Shown here: piece after piece, positions 1 to 9,043 of the stretch
How the letters are laid out: every line of letters begins with the position of its first letter
Numbering within the stretch: position 1 is the first letter of the stretch
NCBI GenBank assembly: GCA_001795245.1
Contig: MGOD01000037.1
Coordinates: 32,069-48,703 of the forward strand
Direction: 5' to 3'
Length of the DNA: 16,635 nt
Source of the DNA: Chloroflexi bacterium RBG_16_70_13
GTDB taxonomy: Bacteria; Chloroflexota; Limnocylindria; Limnocylindrales; CSP1-4
Program-made: the position numbers and the translations under genes
The notes under the pieces: generated by a model
What the model was told of the DNA's origin: nothing
Database searches by the model: none
What the model saw: only the letters and a program-made list of their open reading frames with translations

Positions 1-717
1 CGAATGCGGTCGCCGATGCTCCCCACTGGACCAGCCGACGACGATCACGACCTCACCACGGGCCGGGATCGTGCCGCCCGACACCGCCGAGACGAGGTCC
101 GCGAGCGATCCCCGGACCACCTGCTCGTGGAGCTTGGTGAGCTCGCGGCAGACGGCAGCCGGGCGCGTCGGGCCGCAGGCCGAGGCCAGGTCCGTGAGCG
201 TCGCGAGGAGACGCCCGGGGGCCTCGAAGACCACGTTGCCTCGCTCGTCGGCGGCAATCGCGGCGAGTCGGTCCCGGCGCGCCCGGCCGCTCCGTGGCAG
301 GAACCCCTCGAACACCCATTGCGGCCCGGCGACCCCCGAGACCGCCACGGCGGCGAGGACGGACGACGCTCCCGGGATGGCCTCGACGCGCCCGCCCTCG
401 GCGGCCCAGGCCGCGGCCAGCTCCATCCCGGGGTCGCTGACGGCCGGTGTCCCGGCATCGGTCACGAGGGCCAGGTCCGCCCCGCCGCGGAGGTGAGCCA
501 GGAGCTCCGCAAGCCGGCCCGGTCCGCTGCGCGCGTGATAGCTCAGCGTCCGCGTCCCGATCGCGTAGCGAGCGAGCAACCGCCGAGTGACGCGGGTGTC
601 CTCGGCCGCGATGAGCGGCACCGCGCCGAGGACGTCGAGCGCGCGGAGCGTCACGTCGCCGAGGTTCCCGATCGGGGTCGCGACGAGGAAGAGGGTGCCG
701 CCCGGGATGTCCGCCAT
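1..717 (-). CDS. rsmI: 16S rRNA (cytidine1402-2'-O)-methyltransferase RsmI, 3' end cut by window edge
   Basis: RsmI is the SAM-dependent enzyme that 2'-O-methylates C1402 in the decoding centre of 16S rRNA. The frame is open from an ATG at 717 to base 1, giving 239 residues with no stop; the family is usually about 280 residues, so only the C-terminus is missing. It starts MADIPGGTLFLVATPIGNLGD. Family motifs in order: ATPIGNLGD (13-21), AEDTR (38-42), DAGTPAVSDPG (87-97), PGASS (115-119), GFLP (138-141) and RELTKLHE (191-198). These fit the tetrapyrrole-methylase fold of RsmI. The ATG lies 8 bases after the nadE stop, so it is probably the third gene of the nadE transcript. Identification is firm; the end is unknown. 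Confidence 0.96.
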   Translation of the reverse strand, partial: MADIPGGTLFLVATPIGNLGDVTLRALDVLGAVPLIAAEDTRVTRRLLARYAIGTRTLSYHARSGPGRLAELLAHLRGGADLALVTDAGTPAVSDPGMELAAAWAAEGGRVEAIPGASSVLAAVAVSGVAGPQWVFEGFLPRSGRARRDRLAAIAADERGNVVFEAPGRLLATLTDLASACGPTRPAAVCRELTKLHEQVVRGSLADLVSAVSGGTIPARGEVVIVVGWSSGEHRRPHS

Positions 718-725
718 CGGCGGCG

Positions 726-1643
726 TCAGCCGCGCGCCGAGCCAGGGCGTCGCCGCGGATAGAGGTAGTCGACGCCCGCGGTCCGGGGCCCGAGCTTGGC
801 GATCGGTGGCACCTGGCGCTTGAACTCCGAGGTCGCGATCATCCGGTCGACGCGGGCGACGAATGCCGGGTCGAAGCCGAGCGCCACGACCTCCTCGACG
901 GAGCGGCGCTTGTCGATCCGCCAGAAGAGGAGCCGGTCGAGCTCCGGATACGTGAAGCCGGCCTCGCCCTCGTCGGTCTGGCCGGGCCAGAGATCGGCCG
1001 AGGGGGCCTTGCGGATCACCACCTCGGGGACGCCGATCGCGGCGGCCACCTGGCGGAGCTGGCTCTTGTAGAGGTCGCCGATCGGGTTGAAGGCACAGGC
1101 GCTGTCCCCGAAGAGCGTCGTGTAGCCGATGAGCGCCTCGGTCTTGTTGCCGGTCCCGACGACGAGCCCGCCCCAGGTCACGGAGCGGTCGTAGAGGACG
1201 GCCATTCGCATCCGGGCGGCGAAGTTGCCGCGCCGGAGCGGACTCGCGGCGAGGCCCTCCGGCCCCGATGCTCCCGCGGTCTCGCCGACCCCGAAGAAGC
1301 CGTCGATCAGCGGTCCGATCTCGACCACCTCGCTGGCACAGCCGATGGCGTCGACGACGGTCTCCGCGTCGGCTCGCGAGGCCGGCGCCGACGAGCCTGC
1401 CGGCATGAGGATGCAGCGCAGACGCTCCGGGCCGATCGCCTCGGCGACGAGGTACGCCACGAGAGCGCTGTCGATGCCCCCGGAGAGCCCCACGACCGCC
1501 CGCTCGAACCCAGCCTGGCGGAGCTGGCCGCGGATGAACTCGGCGATCACCCGGCGGGCCACGTCGGTGTCGATCGCCAGCTCAGGGGGCAGCTCGAAGA
1601 GCGGCGTGCCATCCGCCCCCGTGGCCGTCGCCGGTCTCGTCAT
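726..1643 (-). CDS. nadE: NAD+ synthetase, ATP-PPase (synthetase) subunit, NadE-type
   Basis: Catalyses the last step of NAD biosynthesis: adenylation of nicotinic acid adenine dinucleotide and amidation with ammonia. The 305-residue protein holds only the synthetase domain. The PP-loop LSGGIDSA is at 53-60, GTGNKTE at 163-169, followed by GYTTLFGDSACAFNPIGDLYKSQ-type sequence (173-195) and the DLWPGQTDE segment near 217-225. All are typical of NadE. It has no N-terminal glutaminase domain, but the gene immediately upstream encodes exactly that domain, and the two overlap by ATGA at 1640-1643. The pair therefore looks like a two-subunit glutamine-dependent synthetase, though use of free ammonia cannot be excluded. 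The ATG at 1643 is chosen because of that overlap. Confidence 0.95.
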   Translation of the reverse strand: MTRPATATGADGTPLFELPPELAIDTDVARRVIAEFIRGQLRQAGFERAVVGLSGGIDSALVAYLVAEAIGPERLRCILMPAGSSAPASRADAETVVDAIGCASEVVEIGPLIDGFFGVGETAGASGPEGLAASPLRRGNFAARMRMAVLYDRSVTWGGLVVGTGNKTEALIGYTTLFGDSACAFNPIGDLYKSQLRQVAAAIGVPEVVIRKAPSADLWPGQTDEGEAGFTYPELDRLLFWRIDKRRSVEEVVALGFDPAFVARVDRMIATSEFKRQVPPIAKLGPRTAGVDYLYPRRRPGSARG

Positions 1644-2713
1644 GCCGCGCCCATCTTCGGCCGCGCCTTCGCCCGTTCCGGTCTCGCCGGCCCGGGCCGC
1701 GCACGCTCCGGTCTCGCCGGCTCGGAGTCCGTCGCCCCGGGCCCGGTCGAGCCGGCCACGCCCCCGAATCCGATCGGCCGGCCGGGTCCTGGCTCTGCGG
1801 CCACGTCGAGGCCGTCCTCGGCACCCTCCTCGGCGGTTGTATCAGGCGCCAGGCCGGCCCGCTCGGCGATGAGCCGCCGCCACTCGCGGCTGACCAGCTC
1901 CGGGCGCTCGTCCCGGAGCAGTGGGAGGGCGATCCGCTCGCGCCGGACGTCGGCCAGGTCAACCTCGCCGATGAAGAGCCCCTCGTCGAACATCGGGGCG
2001 GAGAAGACGGCCCCGCCGCCCGGCCCGATGACCTCCGAGCCGCCCCAGAACGAGATCGATTCGTCGACCCCGACGCGGTTGCAGAAGACGACGAACGAGG
2101 TCGTGAGCTGGGCGTAGGTTCGCATCAGCGTTCGCCACGAGGATGCCGTGCCTAGCCCCACCTCGCTCGACGTCGCGAGGTCACGCCCCGGCGACGACGA
2201 GACGTTGATCAGGATCTGGGCCCCGTCCAGGGCGAGGACCTGCGGCGTCGAGACGTGCCAGAAGTCCTCGCAGACCGCCAGCCCGACGCCCACCCCGAGC
2301 CGCGACGGCACCGCCCGCAGGACGTCCCCGGGCGAGAAGAAGCGGCGCTCGTCGAACAGGCCGTACGTCGGCAGGTAGACCTTGCGGTGGACGTGTCGCA
2401 CCTCGCCATCCTCGAGCAGCGCGGCCGCGATGAACAGCCGATGGTCACCCGATTCCTCGACGAACGAGACCACCGCCGACAGGCCGACCGTGGCTGCGGC
2501 CAACCGCGACAGGCGGGGGTCGTCGAGCCGCATCGCCACCTCGGCGGCCAGGTCCTGGAGCTGGTAGCCGGTCAGCCCCAGCTCGGGGAAGACGACCAGA
2601 CCGGCCTGGCCCGCGCGCGCTTCCCCGAGCAGCTCGTGGTGGCGGGCCAGGTTGGCCTCGAGGTCGCCGAGGCGCGGTGCGACCTGGGCGAGGGCGATCC
2701 GGAGCGGTTGCAC
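1640..2713 (-). CDS. Carbon-nitrogen hydrolase (nitrilase fold), probable glutaminase subunit for NAD+ synthetase
   Basis: A 357-residue nitrilase-superfamily protein that would release ammonia from glutamine for the neighbouring NadE. The Glu-Lys-Cys triad is visible: Glu44 in VFPELGLTGY, Lys111 in HRKVYLPTYGLFDE, Cys148 in LAVCEDFWH. The LPTYGLFDERRFF and CEDFWH segments are typical of the glutaminase domain of glutamine-dependent NAD synthetases rather than of general amidases. The domain ends near residue 285. The rest is a Pro/Ala/Arg-rich tail with two PARPERA copies, where a linker to the synthetase would lie in a fused enzyme. Start is GTG at 2713 with no Shine-Dalgarno sequence; a TAGACT box lies 6 bases upstream. 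The family is certain, the partnership is inferred from adjacency and overlap. Confidence 0.92.
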   Translation of the reverse strand: MQPLRIALAQVAPRLGDLEANLARHHELLGEARAGQAGLVVFPELGLTGYQLQDLAAEVAMRLDDPRLSRLAAATVGLSAVVSFVEESGDHRLFIAAALLEDGEVRHVHRKVYLPTYGLFDERRFFSPGDVLRAVPSRLGVGVGLAVCEDFWHVSTPQVLALDGAQILINVSSSPGRDLATSSEVGLGTASSWRTLMRTYAQLTTSFVVFCNRVGVDESISFWGGSEVIGPGGGAVFSAPMFDEGLFIGEVDLADVRRERIALPLLRDERPELVSREWRRLIAERAGLAPDTTAEEGAEDGLDVAAEPGPGRPIGFGGVAGSTGPGATDSEPARPERARPGPARPERAKARPKMGAA

Positions 2714-2719
2714 GGATCG

Positions 2720-2725
2720 AGTCTA
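2720..2725 (-). promoter_or_regulatory. Putative -10 box (TAGACT) for a leaderless nadE-operon mRNA
   Basis: On the minus strand TAGACT is followed by CGATCC and then the GTG start of the glutaminase gene. With a normal 6-8 base distance from -10 box to transcription start, the mRNA would begin at or next to the start codon. A loose -35 candidate (TCGACG, 18-base spacing) lies upstream. The same CTAGACTCGAT block precedes yggT. The match is by eye only. Confidence 0.5.
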
Positions 2726-2799
2726 GGGCCCACCGGGACGCACCGTCGATGCGGAGGTCCGGGGCCAGAACGTGCGCCGGCCTCGATCGCCTCGCGCGG

Positions 2800-3902
2800 C
2801 TAGGCGTGCGGCGGTCCGGGCTCCACGAAGTGCGGGCCGCTTACGGACCCCGTCATCTGCTCCTCGGCCTCGGGCACCTCGATCTTGCCGGCCCGGGCCC
2901 GCGCCGCCACCTCGTCCACCGTGATCGGGAAATGACAGGCGACCTTGTGCTCGGGAACCACCTCGATGAGCGGCGGGACCTCGACCGCGCAGCGCTCCTG
3001 GGCCTGGAAGCAGCGCGTCCGGAAGACGCAACCGCTCGGCGGGTCGATTGGGCTGGGGACGTCGCCCTGGAGCATGATCCGCTCGCGCGTCTGCTGGATC
3101 CTGGGATCCGGGACCGGCACGGCCGAGAGCAGCGAGTGCGTGTACGGATGGAGGGGCGCCGAGTACATGACCGGGCGCGTCGCGGTCTCGACGATGTGGC
3201 CGAGGTACATGACCGCGACCCGGTGCGAGATCTGGCGAACGACGGCCAGGTCGTGGGCCACGAAGAGGTAGGCCAGACCGAACTCCTCCTGGAGATCCTT
3301 CAGGAGGTTGAGGATCTGGGCCTGGATGGAGACGTCGAGGGCGGAGACCGGCTCGTCGCAGACGATGAGCTTCGGCCGGAGCGCGATCGCGCGGGCGACC
3401 CCGATCCGCTGGCGCTGGCCGCCGGAGAACTCGTTCGGATAGCGGTTGTAATGCTCGGGGTTCAGCCCGACCCGCTCCATGAGTTCCTGGACGGCCGCCT
3501 TGACGCCGCCCGGCGGCTCGACGCCCTGAATCCTGAACGGCGCGCTGATGATGCCGCCGACGGTGTGGCGGGGATTCAGGGCGTTGTAGGGATCCTGGAA
3601 GATCATCTGGGCCTTGCGGCGGATCGGGCGGAGCGCGGCCTGCGACAGGTTCGCGATCTGCACGCCCTCGAGCTCGATCTGGCCGCCGGTCGGCTTGATC
3701 AGCCGCAGGATCGAGCGGGCGGCGGTCGTCTTGCCCGAGCCGCTCTCGCCGACGAGGCCGAGGGTCTCGCCGGAGTCGAGCGAGAGGCTCACGCCGTCGA
3801 CGGCCTTGACCTGGCCGATGACGCGAGGGAGGAGCCCGCGGGAGCGGACCGGGAAGTAGGTTCGGAGGTCCGTGACGCGGAGGATCTCGTGGGGCGCGGC
3901 CG

Positions 3903-3906
<4 letters not shown>
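2800..3906 (-). CDS. Peptide/nickel-type ABC transporter ATP-binding protein, OppF/DppF family
   Basis: One of the two ATPases powering the importer encoded here; 368 residues, cytoplasmic. Walker A GESGSGKTT at 53-61, Q-loop Gln104 in FQDPYNALNP, signature FSGGQRQR at 160-167, Walker B IVCDEP at 181-186, switch His218 in VAHDL. The C-terminal oligopeptide/dipeptide extension (HPYTHSLLSAVP, then GCVFRTRC) carries four cysteines at 293, 299, 306 and 324, a pattern known to hold a [4Fe-4S] cluster in some Dpp ATPases. The long N-terminal insert before Walker A (PVRSRGLLPRVIGQVKAVDGV) is typical of the F rather than the D subunit. Its ATG overlaps the oppD stop (ATGA, 3903-3906), so it is the last gene of the operon. 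Substrate cannot be read from the sequence. Confidence 0.95.
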
Positions 3907-4978
<1,072 letters not shown>

Positions 4979-4982
<4 letters not shown>

Positions 4983-5977
4983 CCGACGCGCACTCGCGGA
5001 TCCACGACCGCGTAGAGGAGGTCCACGACCAGGTTCGCCACGATGATGAGCGTGGCCGCGATGAGGGTGATGCCCGAGATGAGCGGCAGGTCCGAGGCGA
5101 TGACGGACCCGATCGCCAGCGAGCCCAGGCCGGGCAGGTTGAAGATGTTCTCGGTGATGATCGCGCCACCGAGGAGGTAGGCAAGATCGAGCCCGGCCGC
5201 GGTCACGATCGGCGTCAGGCCCGCCCGCAGGGCGTGCTTGACGACGACCGTCCGCTCCTTGAGTCCCTTGGCCCGGGCCGTGCGGACGTAGTCCTCGCCG
5301 AACACCTCGAGCACCTGGTTCCTGGTCAGTCGCATGTAGAACGCGGCGTTGAGGGTGGCGATCGTGATCCACGGCAGGAGCATCGTCTGGACGAAGCCCC
5401 CCAGATCCTTGAACGGCATCCCCGCCTTCCACTGCGGGTTGGGTAACAGGTGTAAGAAGAGGATGACGAAGAAATAGAGGACGAGTCCGATGAAGAAGGA
5501 CGGCAGGGAGTAGCCGACGAGGGCGATGCCCATCACCGTCCTGTCCTGCCAGCGGCCGCGTTTGAGCGCCGCCACGATGCCGAAGACAAGGCCGACGGTC
5601 ATCCAGGTGACGAAGCCGCCGATCGCCAGCCAGAACGTGACCGGGGCAGCCTTCGTGATCAGGTCAAGGACTTCCTGGTTCCTGAGGAACGAGTAGCCGA
5701 GGCACGGCGCCTCACACTCGAGGGGCCGCTTCGTGTCGGCGAGGTAGGTCCGGCCGAAGAAGATCCCGCTGACGAAGCGCTGGTACTGCTCGACGGGCGG
5801 GATGTCGAGCTCGAGCCGGTGGCGGTTGTTCTCGATGATCTGGGGGCTGCAGGCCTTGCCACAGGTCAGCCGGGCAGGGTCGGCCGGCATCAGGCTGAAC
5901 AGGACGAAGACGGCGAGTGTCAAGAGGACGAGGAGCACCACCATGCCGAGCGTGCGCCGCACGATGTATCCGGCCAC
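4979..5977 (-). CDS. Peptide-type ABC transporter permease, OppB/DppB family
   Basis: Inner-membrane permease of 332 residues. A first membrane segment (about 9-30, GMVVLLVLLTLAVFVLFSLM) is followed by an extracytoplasmic region (31-110), then five further hydrophobic segments. The ATPase-contact EAA loop is around 228-250 (EDYVRTARAKGLKERTVV). The outside region has two cysteine pairs, CGKAC (39-43) and CEAPC (88-92), plus a LGYSF motif, a pattern I associate with actinobacterial and related permeases. Start is GTG at 5977 with Shine-Dalgarno AGGAGG 6 bases upstream. The gene follows the receptor gene by 84 bases that hold a large perfect hairpin, so it probably belongs to the same transcript but at lower level. 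Confidence 0.95.
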
Positions 5978-6005
5978 CCGGCTCCTCCTCGTTCGGTAAA
6001 GGGAC

Positions 6006-6040
6006 GTCTCAGGGGGGCGGCGGAACCGCCCCCCTGAGAC
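6006..6040 (-). promoter_or_regulatory. Perfect 15-bp intercistronic hairpin between receptor and permease genes
   Basis: Bases 6006-6020 pair without mismatch with 6026-6040 around a 5-base loop. Read on the minus strand it lies 21 bases after the receptor stop and about 28 before the oppB start. There is no T run after it, so it does not look like an intrinsic terminator. Such hairpins between receptor and permease genes (as in malE-malF) are known to protect the upstream mRNA from 3' decay and so raise the receptor level. That role is inferred here. A short competing pairing (TGAGA/TCTCA, 6035-6050) is also possible. Confidence 0.75.
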
Positions 6041-6061
6041 CTTGATCTCAGAGCGTTGACG

Positions 6062-7885
6062 CTACGGCGTGACGTACATCTCCGCGTACGGCCACGACCC
6101 GTAGGGTGCCCACTGGTAGAGCGGCTGGACCTTCGTCCCGCCGAAGGTCTGGCTCAGCCCGAACGTCGTCGGGATGACGTAGACCCGCTCCATCGCGAGC
6201 TTGTTTAGGTCCTGCCACATCTTGGCCTGGGCGGCGTGGTTGAGCTCGGCGAGCGCGTCCTGGACACCCTGCACGAAGTCCTCATCGTGGACCCGCGAAA
6301 GGTTCCAGCCGCCCTTGTCAGTGAACAGCGGTCCGATGACCGTCGAGGCGTTCGGCCAGTCCGGACCCCAGCCGGCCCAACCGAACTCGTGGGCGGCCTC
6401 GTCGTCGAAGACGATTCCGTAGTACTGGCCGGGCGGGATCGGGTTCGGGGTCACGGTGATACCGGCCAGGCCGAACGAGGCGACGAGGATCGCGGCCTCC
6501 TGGTCCCGGACGGCGGTCTGCGGGTAGTCCCAGGTCAGCGCGGGCATCGGCTCGCCGGAGTCGGCGATGAGCTGCTTGGCGAACTCGGGATCGCCGGTGT
6601 CCGGGACGGCCTGGCCGAAGAGGTCGGTCCACATCCCGGTCTCGGCGTACTGGTCGCCGAGGTTCGGCTTGATGACGCCGTCGCCGAGGGCGCCGGCGTA
6701 ATCGCCACCGAGGTTGGCGCGGATCGCGTCTCGGTCGAGGGCAACGGCCATCGCCTGGCGGTGCTTCTCGTTCGAGACCTTGTTGGTGTCGATCCAGTAG
6801 TACCGGGCGAACGGGTCAAAGTCGCTGGTCGCGCGACCGGCGAAGTCGGCGTTCGGGGTCTCGGGATCGGTGAAGATCGTCGAGAGGTTCTCGGGCTGGA
6901 TGGAGCCGTACTGGATGGCGAAGGCGTCGTCGCCCTCGCTGGCGATGAGCCGCTGGTCCATGACCTTTGCATCGATGCCGAAGTCGACCTGCCACACGTC
7001 GGGGTAGGCCTTCCGGATCGGGTCGCTGGCCGGATCCCAGGCGTCGTTGCGGACGAGGATCAGGTGGCCGCCGTTGCCCTGGGTGTACTCGTCGATCTTG
7101 TAGGGACCGTTGGACCACGGGCGGAGCGTGTACTGCTCGACGGTGTCCTCGAGGTCAGGATGGCCGGTCGGATCCGGCACCGGGCTGAAGCCGAGGGTCA
7201 CGGTGTAGTTGAAGTCCGCGACCGGCTGGTTCAGCTTGAAGGTGATCGTCTTGCCGTCGCAGGAGACGGCCTTGTCGAAGTCAGCCTGGCCGGTGCCGTC
7301 GTAGGGACCGTAGTACGCCGACAGGAAGCCCGACTTCGGGTCGTTCTCGTCCGTGATCGGATTCGAGGGGATGTCGAGGTACTGGACCGCGTACGTCGGG
7401 CCGTTGACGATGACGTCGTTGGCGAACGTCCGCGATACGCCGTACTTGACGTCCTCGCAGGTGAGCTCCGAGCCGTCCTCCCAGGTCAGTCCGTCGCGGA
7501 GGGTGAAGCTCCACGACGTGGCGTCGGGGCTGGCGGTCCCGGTGTCGGTCGCCAGGTCACCCTGGAGGGTGTTGGCGACGCCGGCGTCCGGGTCGTAGAT
7601 GAACGACGTCAGCGAGCGCATGATCGTGGCCCCGAAGAAGGCCAGGTCCTCGCCCGTGTAGGCTCGCTGGGGGTCGATGTCGTCGAACTCCTCAGCCGCG
7701 GTCAACATGTAGATGGTGCCGCCGCTGTGGTCCACTTCCTCCGTGGGAGCAGGGGTGTCGCCCGGACCCTGCGTCACGGTCGTCGTCGGGCTGGGGGTGG
7801 TGGACCCGCCACAGGCCGCCAGCACCAGAGCGAAGGTGGTGCCGAAGACGAGGGCGCGACGCAACCACGCGTTGGATCTAGGCAT
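6062..7885 (-). CDS. Extracellular solute-binding lipoprotein, family 5 (peptide/nickel-type ABC receptor)
   Basis: Receptor that captures the substrate outside the membrane and delivers it to the permease pair. The 607-residue protein begins MPRSNAWLRRALVFGTTFAL followed by a lipobox ending in Cys25 (LVLAAC-GG), so it should be a lipid-anchored lipoprotein. A Thr/Pro/Ser-rich tether (about 28-50) precedes the mature domain. SBP_bac_5 features include the early DIDPQRAYTGED segment, the WSFTLRDGLTWEDGSELTCEDVKYGVSRTF block and the KHRQAMAVALDRDAIRANLGG block. The start at 7885 is fixed by GGAGGA 5 bases upstream and by the signal peptide; the frame is open 55 codons further but without coding character. 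Placement between the two permease genes is unusual. Ligand unknown. Confidence 0.95.
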   Translation of the reverse strand: MPRSNAWLRRALVFGTTFALVLAACGGSTTPSPTTTVTQGPGDTPAPTEEVDHSGGTIYMLTAAEEFDDIDPQRAYTGEDLAFFGATIMRSLTSFIYDPDAGVANTLQGDLATDTGTASPDATSWSFTLRDGLTWEDGSELTCEDVKYGVSRTFANDVIVNGPTYAVQYLDIPSNPITDENDPKSGFLSAYYGPYDGTGQADFDKAVSCDGKTITFKLNQPVADFNYTVTLGFSPVPDPTGHPDLEDTVEQYTLRPWSNGPYKIDEYTQGNGGHLILVRNDAWDPASDPIRKAYPDVWQVDFGIDAKVMDQRLIASEGDDAFAIQYGSIQPENLSTIFTDPETPNADFAGRATSDFDPFARYYWIDTNKVSNEKHRQAMAVALDRDAIRANLGGDYAGALGDGVIKPNLGDQYAETGMWTDLFGQAVPDTGDPEFAKQLIADSGEPMPALTWDYPQTAVRDQEAAILVASFGLAGITVTPNPIPPGQYYGIVFDDEAAHEFGWAGWGPDWPNASTVIGPLFTDKGGWNLSRVHDEDFVQGVQDALAELNHAAQAKMWQDLNKLAMERVYVIPTTFGLSQTFGGTKVQPLYQWAPYGSWPYAEMYVTP

Positions 7886-7938
7886 GCTTCTCCTCCAATT
7901 TGCCGGGATGGTCCCGGCACAACCCACGCGATGATATA
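7886..7938 (-). promoter_or_regulatory. Receptor-gene leader: hairpin, strong ribosome site and AT-rich -10-like box
   Basis: The 124 bases between the oppC stop and the receptor start hold, in transcription order, an AT-rich patch at 7931-7938 (TATATC overlapping TATCAT) that stands out in this GC-rich region, a perfect 8-bp hairpin at 7901-7919 (3-base loop), and GGAGGA at 7891-7896. No well-spaced -35 box was found; a TTGACG at 7964-7969 is too far away at 25 bases. This could be an internal promoter plus a 5' stabilising stem giving extra receptor. Confidence 0.45.
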
Positions 7939-8009
7939 CACCATGAGCACGCCGGAGCGCGCTCGTCAATGCGCCAGATGCACTCCTCCGGTTCGTGCCG
8001 CCTCGGCCG

Positions 8010-8939
8010 TCAGCGGGTGACTCGCGGGTCGAGCGCATCACGAAGCGCATCGCCCAGGAGGTTGAAAGCGACGACGAGGATGGCCAGGATGCTCCCCGGG
8101 ATGAAGAGGTAGACGGGTACCTTGGTGAAGTAGTTCACCGAGTTGGCAAGCATCGCCCCGAAGGTCGTGTCCGGCGGGATCACGCCGACGCCGAGGAACG
8201 ACAGGGCTGCCTCGAAGCCGACGTACGCCGGCAGCAGCAGCGTCGTGTAGACGATGATCGGGGCCCACAGGTTGGGCAGGATCTCGGTGAACAGGATCCG
8301 CCGCCGGCTCGAGCCCATGGCCACGGCTGCCTCCACGAACTCGCGCTCGCGCAGGCTGATGACCTGGCCACGGACGATCCGGGCGAGGTAGGGCCAGCCG
8401 AAGGCGCTGATGACGACGATCAGGTACACGATTCGCGACGGGTTGCCCTTCGGCACTCCGAGGTCGGTGATCCGATCGGTGAGGACGTTCGAGAGGGCCA
8501 GAACGATGAGGATGAACGGGAACGCCAGGACGAGGTCCATGAAGCGCCCGATGACCAGGTCGACCCAGCCACCGAGGTAACCGGCGACGATGCCGATCAC
8601 GACGCCGACCGTGACCGTCAGCAGCGTCGCCGTGGTCGCCACGACGAGCGAGATCCGGAGGCCCCAGAGGAGCTGCGACAGGATGTCCCGGCCGGTACCC
8701 CATTCAACGCCGAACGGGTGATCCGCACTGATCCCGCCATTCGGCAGGACGGGTTGGCCGCCGGTGTTGCTGATCGCCTTGCGATCGAAGGCGTAGGGGT
8801 CGAGGCCGAGCGCTGGCCCGACGACGGGCCCGACGATCCCGATCAGGTAATACAGGATCAGGATGATGAGGCAGATCATCGCAATGCGATCGCGGCGGAG
8901 GCGGGCCCAGACGATCTGCCGAAGGCTTCGACCAACCAT
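8010..8939 (-). CDS. Peptide-type ABC transporter permease, OppC/DppC family
   Basis: Second permease of the importer, 309 residues, inner membrane. An OppC-type N-terminus (RQIVWARLRRDRIAMICLII) leads into the first membrane segment at about 18-40, then an extracytoplasmic stretch with HPFGVEWGTGRDILSQLLWG, which is the classical DppC/OppC motif before the transport domain. The EAA loop is EFVEAAVAMGSSRRRILFTEILPN, and the C-terminus has the usual ALSFLGVG and NLLGDALRDALDPR motifs. It is the first gene of the operon instead of the third. The ATG at 8939 has no Shine-Dalgarno sequence; a promoter immediately upstream would start the mRNA at the ATG. Gene and family are firm. Confidence 0.95.
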   Translation of the reverse strand: MVGRSLRQIVWARLRRDRIAMICLIILILYYLIGIVGPVVGPALGLDPYAFDRKAISNTGGQPVLPNGGISADHPFGVEWGTGRDILSQLLWGLRISLVVATTATLLTVTVGVVIGIVAGYLGGWVDLVIGRFMDLVLAFPFILIVLALSNVLTDRITDLGVPKGNPSRIVYLIVVISAFGWPYLARIVRGQVISLREREFVEAAVAMGSSRRRILFTEILPNLWAPIIVYTTLLLPAYVGFEAALSFLGVGVIPPDTTFGAMLANSVNYFTKVPVYLFIPGSILAILVVAFNLLGDALRDALDPRVTR

Positions 8940-8948
8940 GTCAGCGAG

Positions 8949-8976
8949 AGGATAGTGATTGCGGGGCTTCCGTCAA
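8949..8976 (-). promoter_or_regulatory. Putative promoter of the ABC transporter operon, leaderless
   Basis: Minus-strand TTGACG (8971-8976), 16-base spacer, TATCCT (8949-8954). The -35 box matches the housekeeping consensus at 5 of 6 and the -10 box at 4 of 6. The start codon begins 9 bases after the -10 box, so transcription from the A at 8941 or 8939 would leave a leader of 0-2 bases. It sits in the 104-base gap after gcvH, which otherwise holds nothing obvious. Confidence 0.6.
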
Positions 8977-9043
8977 CCGGCCAAGCGGCACCCCCACCGG
9001 TCGCGGTGATCGGCGGGCCAGCAGTCGGATGGTCATGATCTGC

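Noticed and set aside
4983..5432. N-terminal extension of oppD up to 5432
   Set aside because: The extra 150 codons lie entirely inside the permease gene, are Arg/Gly/His-rich and have no motif; the ATGA overlap at 4979-4982 gives the start.
6236..8020. 594-residue plus-strand open frame opposite the receptor gene
   Set aside because: Antisense shadow of a clear lipoprotein receptor with signal peptide and Shine-Dalgarno site; its Val/Gly/Asp-rich composition is typical of such shadows.
7995..9038. 347-residue plus-strand open frame over oppC
   Set aside because: Extremely Asp/Arg-rich, crosses the oppC promoter and has no recognisable domain.
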